Of a stretch of 13,355 nt of DNA, positions 5,575 to 12,658 are shown one piece after another (positions within the stretch are counted from its first letter, which is position 1; the number at the start of each line of letters is the position of its first letter). The DNA comes from JAAYJR01 sp964495655 (lineage in GTDB: Bacteria > Bacteroidota > Bacteroidia > Bacteroidales > Prolixibacteraceae). A model generated the notes under the pieces. The model ran no database searches, was not told the DNA's origin, and saw only the letters and a program-made list of their open reading frames with translations. Location of the stretch: NCBI GenBank assembly GCA_964495655.1, contig CAZBWK010000106.1:1-13355 (forward strand). The letters run 5' to 3'. A program made the position numbers and the translations under genes.

Positions 5575-8241
5575 GTGCACAAATTAATATTTACATACTT
5601 TTTCCTGCTGTTACCATTGATCGTAATTTGCCAGATTAACGAAAGAAGTCCGGAGGAATTGGAAAGGCAACCGATCGATGCACCTGATGTTATTATACCG
5701 GAGGATGATACCGTGATCGCAGGTACCGGAGTCACTGCCGACACACTGGTATCTGATTCACTGAGTGCTTCAACCAGAAAGGCGCCGGTATTGGAAGCCC
5801 CTATTGAATATACAGCTGAAGATTCAATTATTATTTCATTCGACGGACAAAAAGTATTTTTGTATAATAATGCAAAGGTCACATACCAAAACATTGAGCT
5901 TACAGCCTATTTCATAGAACTTGACCTTGAAACAAAAGAGGTATATGCCGAAGGAATAGAGGATTCCACTGAAGTACTTATACAAAAACCAATTTTTAAA
6001 GATGGTAATGAAGAGTTTGAATCAAATACCCTCAGATACAATTTTGAATCTGAAAAAGGTATTATTACAGATGTTGTAACTGAGCAGGGAGAGGGTTTTG
6101 TACATAGCAAACTGACAAAAAAAATATCAAAAGACGCTTTTATTCTTAAACAGGGAAAATACACCACATGCGATGCCGAACACCCCCATTTTTATCTTCA
6201 CATGACCAAAGCAAAGGTTATTTCGAAAAATAAAATTATTACCGGTCCTGCCTATATGGTGCTGGAAGATTTTCCTATATACTTTCCATTTTTACCCTTT
6301 GGGTATTTCCCGAATACCCCCACATACTCCTCCGGAATTCTTATTCCTTCGTATGGGGAGGAGACCAACCGTGGGTTCTTCCTGCGGGATGGTGGTTATT
6401 ACTGGGCTGCAGGAGAATATTTTGATTTAGCATTAAGAGGCGACATTTACTCCAGAGGATCCTGGGCAGGAAAATTGCACTCTAACTACAGGAAAAGATA
6501 TAAATTCAACGGAGGTCTTGATTTCAGGTATGCAGTAAATGTTTACGGTGAGCGCGGCCTCGATTATTATACATCCTCTCCTCAGTTTGCAGTTACCTGG
6601 ACCCATAGCCAGGATGCAAAAGCTAATCCAAACCAGACTTTTTCAGCCAGCGTTAACCTGTCGACAAGCGGATACGACAAACAGAATTCTTACTCTGCCG
6701 ATAATTACCTTCGGACACAAAAGTCTTCCAGTGTCTCTTTTACAAAGAAATTTGAAAATACTCCGTTTAACTTATCCGCTAACCTGAGGCATTCACAAAA
6801 TTCAACCGACTCTTCAATGACTCTTTCAATGCCGGAGATGACCTTCAACATGGCAAAATTTTATCCCTTTCAACGAAAAATAAGAAGCGGGCCTCTTAAG
6901 TGGTACGAGAAGTTTGGCATTAACTATACAGGTAATATAAGAAATACTATAACGGCACACGAATCTGAAATATTGAAAAAGTCTTTTGCACGTGACTGGA
7001 AAAACGGAATTAAACACAATATCCCGATAGCATTGCCGAATTTCAATCTTTTCAATTATATAAATGTAAGTCCAAGCTTTAACTATGACGAAAAATGGTA
7101 TTTTAAAAAATTTGAGCGGTCATACCACGAAGAGGAGGTCTTCAGGGACGAACACGGTAATATGAGCCATGTCAAAACCGATACAATATCAGGATTTAAC
7201 CGTGTTTATGACTATTCATACAGCCTGGGAGCATCTACTAATTTGTATGGTATGTATATGCCTCTGAATTCCAACTCCAGGATCAAAGGTATCCGGCATA
7301 AAATAACTCCGTCATTTGGCATCAGTTACCGTCCGGATTTCGGAGCTGAACGCTTCGGATACTGGCAGGCTGTGCAGGCTGACACAACAGGGCGTATCGA
7401 ATATTTTGATGTCAATGCCGGTGGCATATACGGAGGTTCCCCCGGGAGGGGCGCATCCGGCGCAATCTCTTTTTCTGTAAATAATAATATTGAAATGAAA
7501 GTGGCAGACCCAAATGATACAACAAAAACTGATGCCTCCGACAAATTCAAAAAGGTCAAATTACTGGATAACCTTAGCCTGGGTACATCATATAACCTGA
7601 TCGCTGACTCTCTTAACCTTGCACCTGTCAATATCAGGGCAAGAACAACTGTTGCCGGGATAAACATCAACATGGGTGGTATACTTGATCCATATATGGT
7701 AAATGAAAACGGAGCCAGAATTCATAAGTATGTATGGAATGAAAAAAACGGACTGGGAAGGCTGGGCCGCCTTACGCGTGCAAATCTGTCGTTTGGATTG
7801 AACTTTAAATCAAAAAAGGGAGAAAAAGAGGCAGCTGCTAACAAAGAGTTGATAGAGGAAGAAAATATACTGCCCGGCGATTATGCCAATTATGCTGATT
7901 TCAATATCCCGTGGGATTTCAGTATTGATTATAATTTCACATATGCCGGTCCGCCGAGGCCAAGCCAGAAAGGAAAGTTTACACAAACAATGGGTTTCAG
8001 GGGAAATATGAATCTTACAGATAAATGGAGAATAAGCATGAATACTAATTTCGATATTATGGCTCAGGAATTCTCATTCACGACAATAAATGTGAACCGT
8101 GACCTCCATTGCTGGCAAATGTCATTCAATTTTGTACCTTTCGGGTATATGAAAAGCTATAGCTTTACCATAAATGCTAAATCATCTATGCTAAGAGACC
8201 TTAAACTGCAAAAGAGACAAAGCCACTATGACAATTTTTAA
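5575..8241 (+). CDS. lptD: Outer-membrane LPS assembly protein LptD (OstA-like)
   Basis: LptD is the outer-membrane barrel that, with LptE, inserts lipopolysaccharide into the outer leaflet. From the chosen GTG the product is 888 residues. It begins MHKLIFTYFFLLLPLIVICQ, a typical signal peptide. A periplasmic OstA-type beta-jellyroll follows (about 77-220, with the DGQKVFLYNNAKVTYQ region), then the conserved FPIYFPFLPFGYFP (233-246), and then a long barrel rich in aromatic, Asn and Ser strands, ending near HCWQMSFNFVPFGYMKSYSFTI and SSMLRDLKLQKRQSHYDNF. The frame stays open up to a TTG at 5530, but that codon lies inside the likely promoter and would bury the signal peptide behind 15 polar residues, so GTG 5575 is preferred. 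It is divergent from mlaD, another envelope gene. Confidence 0.93.
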   Translation: MHKLIFTYFFLLLPLIVICQINERSPEELERQPIDAPDVIIPEDDTVIAGTGVTADTLVSDSLSASTRKAPVLEAPIEYTAEDSIIISFDGQKVFLYNNAKVTYQNIELTAYFIELDLETKEVYAEGIEDSTEVLIQKPIFKDGNEEFESNTLRYNFESEKGIITDVVTEQGEGFVHSKLTKKISKDAFILKQGKYTTCDAEHPHFYLHMTKAKVISKNKIITGPAYMVLEDFPIYFPFLPFGYFPNTPTYSSGILIPSYGEETNRGFFLRDGGYYWAAGEYFDLALRGDIYSRGSWAGKLHSNYRKRYKFNGGLDFRYAVNVYGERGLDYYTSSPQFAVTWTHSQDAKANPNQTFSASVNLSTSGYDKQNSYSADNYLRTQKSSSVSFTKKFENTPFNLSANLRHSQNSTDSSMTLSMPEMTFNMAKFYPFQRKIRSGPLKWYEKFGINYTGNIRNTITAHESEILKKSFARDWKNGIKHNIPIALPNFNLFNYINVSPSFNYDEKWYFKKFERSYHEEEVFRDEHGNMSHVKTDTISGFNRVYDYSYSLGASTNLYGMYMPLNSNSRIKGIRHKITPSFGISYRPDFGAERFGYWQAVQADTTGRIEYFDVNAGGIYGGSPGRGASGAISFSVNNNIEMKVADPNDTTKTDASDKFKKVKLLDNLSLGTSYNLIADSLNLAPVNIRARTTVAGININMGGILDPYMVNENGARIHKYVWNEKNGLGRLGRLTRANLSFGLNFKSKKGEKEAAANKELIEEENILPGDYANYADFNIPWDFSIDYNFTYAGPPRPSQKGKFTQTMGFRGNMNLTDKWRISMNTNFDIMAQEFSFTTINVNRDLHCWQMSFNFVPFGYMKSYSFTINAKSSMLRDLKLQKRQSHYDNF

Positions 8242-8274
8242 TAAATTATAAAATTTTAAACAAATGAAACGAGC

Positions 8275-8290
8275 ATGATTGAAAAATCAT
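8275..8290 (+). other. Small hairpin with GAAA tetraloop after lptD
   Basis: ATGATT (8275-8280), GAAA and AATCAT (8285-8290) form a perfect 6-bp stem with a GNRA-type loop, 34 bases after the lptD stop. No T run follows, so it is not a standard intrinsic terminator. It may protect or delimit the lptD mRNA 3' end. Confidence 0.3.
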
Positions 8291-8328
8291 CTAAGAGTAT
8301 GATTATAACATGTGCGAGTTCCATATGA

Positions 8329-8336
8329 TACCTTTG
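8329..8336 (+). promoter_or_regulatory. Putative -7 promoter element for ridA
   Basis: TACCTTTG is an exact TAnnTTTG match 21 bases before the ATG at 8358, giving a leader of about 15 nt. It falls inside the 16-codon in-frame extension that begins at an ATG at 8310, which argues that the longer form is not translated. No convincing -33 TTTG is visible. Confidence 0.45.
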
Positions 8337-8357
8337 AAAACAATAAATTTTAATCAT

Positions 8358-8735
8358 ATGCAAAAAATTATTGCGACAAATCAGGCTCCAAAAGCAATTG
8401 GACCATATAGTCAGGCAGTGGAAGCCAACGGAATGCTTTTTATTTCCGGACAGGTACCGGTAAATCCGGAAACCGGCAGGGTGGTTGACGGAGGAATCAA
8501 AGAACAGACCCTGCAGGTTATGAAAAATATTGAAGCTATACTGAATGAGGCAGGATACAGCTTCTCTGATGTAATTAAATCAACCTGTATGTTGAGCGAT
8601 ATGGCCGATTTCAAAGAAATGAATGAAGTATATGGCAGTTTTTACAGTGAAAATCCTCCGGCCAGAGCAGCATTTGCTGTAAAAGCCCTGCCCCTGGGAG
8701 TATTAATTGAGATCGAAACTGTTGCAGCAAAATAA
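8358..8735 (+). CDS. ridA: RidA family reactive enamine/imine deaminase
   Basis: A YjgF/YER057c/UK114 family protein that hydrolyses reactive enamines and imines such as 2-aminoacrylate, formed by PLP enzymes like threonine dehydratase, to the keto acid and ammonia. From ATG 8358 it is 125 residues, the normal length, starting MQKIIATNQAPKAIGPYSQAV. Key positions are present: Tyr17 in GPYSQAV, SGQVP at 30-34, Arg103 in PPARAAF (equivalent to the substrate-carboxylate-binding Arg105 of the E. coli protein) and Glu120 in IEIET. The frame is open to an upstream ATG at 8310, but those 16 residues have no counterpart in the family and contain the likely promoter. It has its own spacer on both sides, so it is probably transcribed alone and serves general metabolism. 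Confidence 0.95.
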   Translation: MQKIIATNQAPKAIGPYSQAVEANGMLFISGQVPVNPETGRVVDGGIKEQTLQVMKNIEAILNEAGYSFSDVIKSTCMLSDMADFKEMNEVYGSFYSENPPARAAFAVKALPLGVLIEIETVAAK

Positions 8736-8742
8736 CAGGGAG

Positions 8743-8754
8743 TTTTCCGGAAAA
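8743..8754. promoter_or_regulatory. Perfect palindrome TTTTCCGGAAAA before regulator gene
   Basis: A perfect 12-bp palindrome, 8 bases after the ridA stop and centred about 63 bp before the regulator start at 8812. Its left nine bases, TTTTCCGGA, recur at 9374-9382 before the permease gene, a spacing and pairing that suits an operator of the winged-helix protein. A stem without loop makes a terminator role unlikely. Confidence 0.4.
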
Positions 8755-8788
8755 TGTTTAAGAATTAGACTGATTGACTAATATAACC

Positions 8789-8807
8789 AAGAACTAAAAA
8801 AGAACTA
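8789..8807 (+). repeat. Phased direct repeat AAGAACTA before regulator start
   Basis: AAGAACTA occurs at 8789-8796 and 8800-8807 with an 11-bp period, ending 4 bases before the ATG at 8812. It could be a binding site or simply part of an A-rich Bacteroidota translation-initiation region. Confidence 0.3.
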
Positions 8808-8811
8808 TAAA

Positions 8812-9342
8812 ATGATAGATTCATTAATAAGGTCTAAAACCAGGATCAAGTTATTGTTGAAATTCTTTCTCAACAGCAAAAACAAAGGCTATCTGCGTGG
8901 TCTTGAAAAAGACTTTGGAGAATCAACCAATGCTATCCGTATAGAACTGAACCGTTTCATTAAAGCGGGTTTGCTAAAATCTCAATTAGTGGGTAATAAG
9001 CGAATTTACCAGGCAAACACAAATCATCCTCTTTACAGCGACATAAACAGTATTGTAAGGAAAACAGTAGGAATAGATAAAATTATTGACAGGGTTACCA
9101 GCCAGATAGGTGATCTGGAGAAAGCTTATTTAACAGGAAAATTTGCATCAGGAATTGATTCTGACACAGTCGAGCTTATATTGGTCGGCAAAAATCCAGA
9201 TACGATCTTTATCGACAAATTAATTTCTAAAGCTGAAAAACTGATCAACAGAAAAATAATTTATCTGGTCTTAACTTCCGAAAAAATGCAACACTTTTAT
9301 AAGGACCAACCGGTACTGCTTATTTGGCAAAAAGATGAATAG
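8812..9342 (+). CDS. Winged-helix regulator with nucleotidyltransferase-like domain
   Basis: A 176-residue two-domain protein. Residues 1-68 fit an ArsR/MarR-like winged helix: SKTRIKLLLKFFLN, then a recognition region ESTNAIRIELNRFIKAGLL (37-55) and a wing near GNKRIYQAN (61-69). Residues 87-176 look like a minimal nucleotidyltransferase (pol-beta) fold, GIDKIIDRVTSQIGDLEKAYLTGKFASGIDSDTVELILVG, followed by a small alpha/beta tail. The usual GS and D-x-D catalytic signature is not intact: GK replaces GS, and the strand motif reads T-V-E-L. A sensing rather than catalytic role is inferred. It is followed after 82 bp by the permease on the same strand and precedes sugar-nucleotide genes. I recall similar proteins near polysaccharide loci of this phylum, but the ligand is unknown. 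Confidence 0.75.
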   Translation: MIDSLIRSKTRIKLLLKFFLNSKNKGYLRGLEKDFGESTNAIRIELNRFIKAGLLKSQLVGNKRIYQANTNHPLYSDINSIVRKTVGIDKIIDRVTSQIGDLEKAYLTGKFASGIDSDTVELILVGKNPDTIFIDKLISKAEKLINRKIIYLVLTSEKMQHFYKDQPVLLIWQKDE

Positions 9343-9373
9343 ATTAGCGTTTCAGAGTATTCGACAACCAGAT

Positions 9374-9382
9374 TTTTCCGGA
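9374..9382. promoter_or_regulatory. TTTTCCGGA motif before the permease
   Basis: Same nine bases as the left part of the palindrome at 8743-8754, here 43-51 bp before the permease start. Its right half is not symmetrical: it continues TTTTT. The motif is embedded in the direct repeat GATTTTT (9371-9377, 9381-9387). Confidence 0.35.
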
Positions 9383-9387
9383 TTTTT

Positions 9388-9408
9388 GTAAAAATAATTT
9401 ACTTTTAC
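9388..9408. repeat. Inverted repeat GTAAAA-N9-TTTTAC before the permease
   Basis: GTAAAA (9388-9393) and TTTTAC (9403-9408) are perfect 6-bp arms with a 9-base centre, 17-37 bp before the permease ATG. They could be an operator or a leader hairpin. A competing palindrome, ATTTTT-GT-AAAAAT, overlaps at 9382-9395. Confidence 0.3.
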
Positions 9409-9424
9409 GGTTTATTTTCAGAGT

Positions 9425-11227
9425 ATGACTTTTCAATCCTGGGTAGTAATAGCATCTCTCTTATTCTTAATAGTAGCCTTCCTTGTAAGGGCTATGAGAC
9501 CCGGACCTATACTTTTTAGCGCTGCTGCAATTTTTTTAGCAACAGGAGTAATATCTGCCGAGGAACTGATCGCAGGTTTTTCCAATAACGGAGTGGTAAT
9601 AATTGTAGTGCTGTTCTGGGTTAATGAGGGCATTAAACAATCGGGACTTATTACCAGACTGGCCCAGGAGTACCTCCCCAGAAAAAGACACCCTATGTTC
9701 TATATGTTGCCACGCATTATGGTACCTGTCTCTTTTATGTCGGCATTCCTTAATAACCTGCCTATCGTAGTTAACTTTTCACCAATACTTATCAGATGGG
9801 CTGACGGACTTAAAATATCTTATAAAAAATTTCTTATCCCTCTTTCTTATGCAGCAATTTTCGGGGGTATGTGCTCATTAATAGGCACTTCATCAAATCT
9901 TGTTGTTCATGGCCTTATGCTGGAGAACGGGTTCAGGGGACTCCACCTTTTTGAGCTGGCTAAGGTGGGAGGATTAATTTCAGTTGTCGGATTCATATAT
10001 ATGGCAGTCGTGGGAAATGCTCTCCTTCCGGGTGAAAAGATAAAACCTGCAAAAATCAATACTGAAACTAAAGATTACTATTATAATCTTATTCTTAAAG
10101 CAGAAAGTCAATTGGCAGGCCGGATACTTGACGGTAACAGGATACCAGGAATGCCAAACCTGGTGGTTCATTCGGTAGAGAGACGGAACAGGAGTCTGAA
10201 GCCGGATGAAACTAAAATAAAATTGCAAAAAAATGATGAAATACTGGTAAAGGGAGATGCTAACAGTTTAAAATATCTTCTGGCTCATAAAGAAGTGAAG
10301 ATAAAAGGAATTGATAACCTTAACAATGAAAAACCGGAAAACCTGAAACAGTATGAGGTTGTTCTCTCACCACAGTTTATGGGACTGGGCAAAACTATTA
10401 AAGAATTTGACTTCTTCAAACATTTTGATGCCGTGATACTTGCGATTCACAGAAATGGCGAGCCTATTACAACTAACTTAAGCAATCTTAACCTGAAAGT
10501 TGGCGACAATGTGGTGCTGCTTGCTACAGAAAAATTTATCAATATCTGGGAAAATTCCTCAATGTTTTATCTGGTCAACTATGTAAGAGACCATTATGTC
10601 AAAAGAAGTTCCTGGCAACGCTGGACATCACTTATCATTCTTACAGCTATGGTACTGGGAATTGTTATAAACGAAATTGTTTCCTACAGCTTTGGAATGC
10701 AACTAAATTTATTTGTTTATGTGGCAGTGGCTGCTATGCTCCTGGTATGGTTAAAAATAATGCCTCATGAAACTTATACCAGATCTGTCAGCTGGGATAC
10801 TATAATATCCATAGCTTCTGCATTTGCAATAAGTAAAGGTATTCACAACTCAGGCATCGCAGGCGCCTATGCCGAAGATGCGGTAAGTATAGTGAGATCG
10901 CTGGGACCTGCAGGCGCTCTTGCTGTTATTTATCTGACAACAGCAATCCTGACAGAAATAGTTACTAATAATGCTGCTGTGGCTCTTGTCTTTCCGGTAG
11001 CTGTAATGGCAGCACAATTGCTTGACGTCAGGCCATATCCATTTTTTATAGCAATTGCAATTGCGGGCGCCTCAAGCTTTATGACTACAGGTGGCTACCG
11101 TTCAAATTTGATAATCAAAGCTTTCGGTAAATATTCCAATTTGGATTTTCTCCGGATTGGCACTCTTATGCAGTTGATAGCTTTTATTATAAGTGTTTTG
11201 ACAATCCCACTTATTTGGTCTTTTTAA
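9425..11227 (+). CDS. SLC13-family anion permease with two TrkA-C domains
   Basis: A 600-residue inner-membrane transporter of the SLC13/DASS type, which moves anions such as sulfate or dicarboxylates with sodium. Two membrane halves flank a cytosolic insert. The first half (about 5-200) has SAFLNNLPIV (106-115) and LIGTSSNLVVHG (152-163). The second (about 398-600) has TEIVTNNAAVALVFPVA (510-526) and TTGGYRSNLI (554-563), at the place where relatives often read PIGYQTNL. The two NN and SN motifs mark the pseudo-symmetric substrate and sodium sites. The insert holds two TrkA-C/RCK-C modules at about 220-290 and 308-385, which in other proteins bind regulatory ligands. The regulator lies 82 bp upstream and the dehydrogenase 42 bp downstream. 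Sulfate is a plausible substrate but is not shown by sequence. Confidence 0.88.
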   Translation: MTFQSWVVIASLLFLIVAFLVRAMRPGPILFSAAAIFLATGVISAEELIAGFSNNGVVIIVVLFWVNEGIKQSGLITRLAQEYLPRKRHPMFYMLPRIMVPVSFMSAFLNNLPIVVNFSPILIRWADGLKISYKKFLIPLSYAAIFGGMCSLIGTSSNLVVHGLMLENGFRGLHLFELAKVGGLISVVGFIYMAVVGNALLPGEKIKPAKINTETKDYYYNLILKAESQLAGRILDGNRIPGMPNLVVHSVERRNRSLKPDETKIKLQKNDEILVKGDANSLKYLLAHKEVKIKGIDNLNNEKPENLKQYEVVLSPQFMGLGKTIKEFDFFKHFDAVILAIHRNGEPITTNLSNLNLKVGDNVVLLATEKFINIWENSSMFYLVNYVRDHYVKRSSWQRWTSLIILTAMVLGIVINEIVSYSFGMQLNLFVYVAVAAMLLVWLKIMPHETYTRSVSWDTIISIASAFAISKGIHNSGIAGAYAEDAVSIVRSLGPAGALAVIYLTTAILTEIVTNNAAVALVFPVAVMAAQLLDVRPYPFFIAIAIAGASSFMTTGGYRSNLIIKAFGKYSNLDFLRIGTLMQLIAFIISVLTIPLIWSF

Positions 11228-11269
11228 TAGCTGGATTTTATTTGTAAAACCATCATTAATATCATTAAA

Positions 11270-12595
11270 ATGAATTATTCAGAAATAATACTTGACAAAA
11301 TCGAAACTAACTCTGAAATTGTCGGAATTATCGGACTTGGTTATGTAGGATTGCCTTTGGCTGTAAACTTTGCGGAAGCTGGCATAAAGGTAATAGGGTT
11401 TGATAAAAACCCGCAAAAAACAATGAAGATAAATAAGGGAGAAAACTACATAAAAGATATAAGAGACGCTGTATTACGCGAAGTTGTTGATAGTGTATCA
11501 CTGGTTGCCACCTCCGATTTTTCAAGAATAGGTGAATGTGATGCAGTCCTTATTTGTGTGCCTACCCCCCTGGACATTTTTAAAAAGCCTGATATGAGTT
11601 ATATTGAAGATGCATGTACTGAAACCGGCAGGCATATGAAACCCGGAACTTTTATCTGTCTCGAAAGTACAACATACCCGACAACGACGGAGGATTTTAT
11701 GCTGCCTTTGATCGAAAAGGAAAGCAGGCTGAAACATGGTAAAGAATTCTGGCTCGCATACTCTCCTGAACGGGTTGACCCGGGAAATAAAAATTTCCAT
11801 ACCAGGAATACACCAAAAGTGCTCGGGGCAATGACAGAAGAGGGACTTAAAATTGGTAATGCACTCTATACAAAGGCAATTGACAAAATACATACTGTCA
11901 GTTCCCCAAGAGTGGCAGAAATGGTTAAAATTCTTGAAAATACCTATCGCCTTATAAATATCAGCCTGATCAATGAACTGGCTCTTCTGGCAGGTAAAAT
12001 GAATATTAATATTTGGGAAGTGATAGAGGCAGCAGCTACTAAACCGTTCGGGTTCCAGCCTTTTTATCCCGGTCCCGGCATCGGAGGACACTGTATTCCC
12101 CTTGACCCTTTCTACCTGGAACATATTGCAAAAAAATTCAGCTTTGACCTCAGTATGATACATGCCGCGGGACATATAAATATGCGTATGCCTCATTATA
12201 TGTATATAAAAATAGCGACAGCCCTCAACAGACATAAAAAGTCTGTTAACGGAAGCAAAATACTGTTCCTGGGAGTGGCTTATAAACCTGACATTGATGA
12301 TGACCGCGAATCTCCGGCACTGGAAATTATGGATATAGTTAAACACAAGGGAGGTAACATTTCTTATCATGATCCCTATGTTCCGGTTGTTAAAACAAAA
12401 GGACATAATTTATATGACGGACTGGAAATAAAATCAACACCTCTTACTGAAGCTGAACTCCAATCGGCAGATTGTGTAGTACTTACAACTAACCACAAAA
12501 TTTTTGATGTCAGCTTTATCAGAAAAAATGCCGGGTTGATAGTGGATATGCGCAATATGATAAAAGACATTGATGAAAATATTTACAAACTCTGA
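11270..12595 (+). CDS. UDP-N-acetylhexosamine 6-dehydrogenase (WbpA/WecC type)
   Basis: An NAD-dependent nucleotide-sugar dehydrogenase that oxidises C6 of a UDP-N-acetylhexosamine to the uronic acid. It has 441 residues. The NAD-binding site is GLGYVGLPLA (22-31), with CVPTP at 96-100 and ESTTYPTTT at 132-140. The catalytic region has K220, N224 and NEL (236-238), and the nucleophile Cys275 in GGHCIPLDP (272-280). The C-terminal UDP-binding domain has GVAYKPDIDDDRES (335-348). The PFYPGPGIGGHCIPLDP form is closer to WbpA-like UDP-GlcNAc dehydrogenases than to E. coli WecC, but substrate cannot be fixed from this. The next gene is a UDP-GlcNAc 2-epimerase, so the pair would give UDP-ManNAcA or an equivalent precursor for a surface polysaccharide. 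Confidence 0.94.
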   Translation: MNYSEIILDKIETNSEIVGIIGLGYVGLPLAVNFAEAGIKVIGFDKNPQKTMKINKGENYIKDIRDAVLREVVDSVSLVATSDFSRIGECDAVLICVPTPLDIFKKPDMSYIEDACTETGRHMKPGTFICLESTTYPTTTEDFMLPLIEKESRLKHGKEFWLAYSPERVDPGNKNFHTRNTPKVLGAMTEEGLKIGNALYTKAIDKIHTVSSPRVAEMVKILENTYRLINISLINELALLAGKMNINIWEVIEAAATKPFGFQPFYPGPGIGGHCIPLDPFYLEHIAKKFSFDLSMIHAAGHINMRMPHYMYIKIATALNRHKKSVNGSKILFLGVAYKPDIDDDRESPALEIMDIVKHKGGNISYHDPYVPVVKTKGHNLYDGLEIKSTPLTEAELQSADCVVLTTNHKIFDVSFIRKNAGLIVDMRNMIKDIDENIYKL

Positions 12596-12658
12596 ATAAC
12601 TGCAGCATCATGTTATTAATATTAATGTGCTGTGAAACGAACATAAAATTAAAAATAC

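Larger units (their letters stand above)
9350..9426 (+). repeat. 11-bp direct repeat TTTCAGAGTAT flanking the permease leader
   Basis: TTTCAGAGTAT is present at 9350-9360, just after the regulator stop, and at 9416-9426, where it overlaps the first two bases of the permease ATG (9425). The period is 66 bp. An exact 11-mer repeat within an 82-bp spacer is not expected by chance. It could be a duplicated regulator or small-RNA target site, or a scar of slippage. Confidence 0.4.

Noticed and set aside
8310..8357. Upstream in-frame ATG for ridA
   Set aside because: The added 16 residues are not part of the family and contain an exact TAnnTTTG promoter element.
8743..8754. Palindrome as ridA terminator
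   Set aside because: Perfect palindrome without loop and without following T run; an operator is more fitting.
11522..12406. Long open frame (294 codons) antisense to the dehydrogenase gene
   Set aside because: It lies wholly opposite a clearly conserved gene, its translation is rich in Cys, His and Phe without any family motif, and it has no own promoter or neighbour logic.
12603..12632. CAGCA/TGCTG and ATTAATATTAAT symmetry between dehydrogenase and epimerase genes
   Set aside because: The outer and inner arms do not form one continuous stem, and AT palindromes are common in these spacers.
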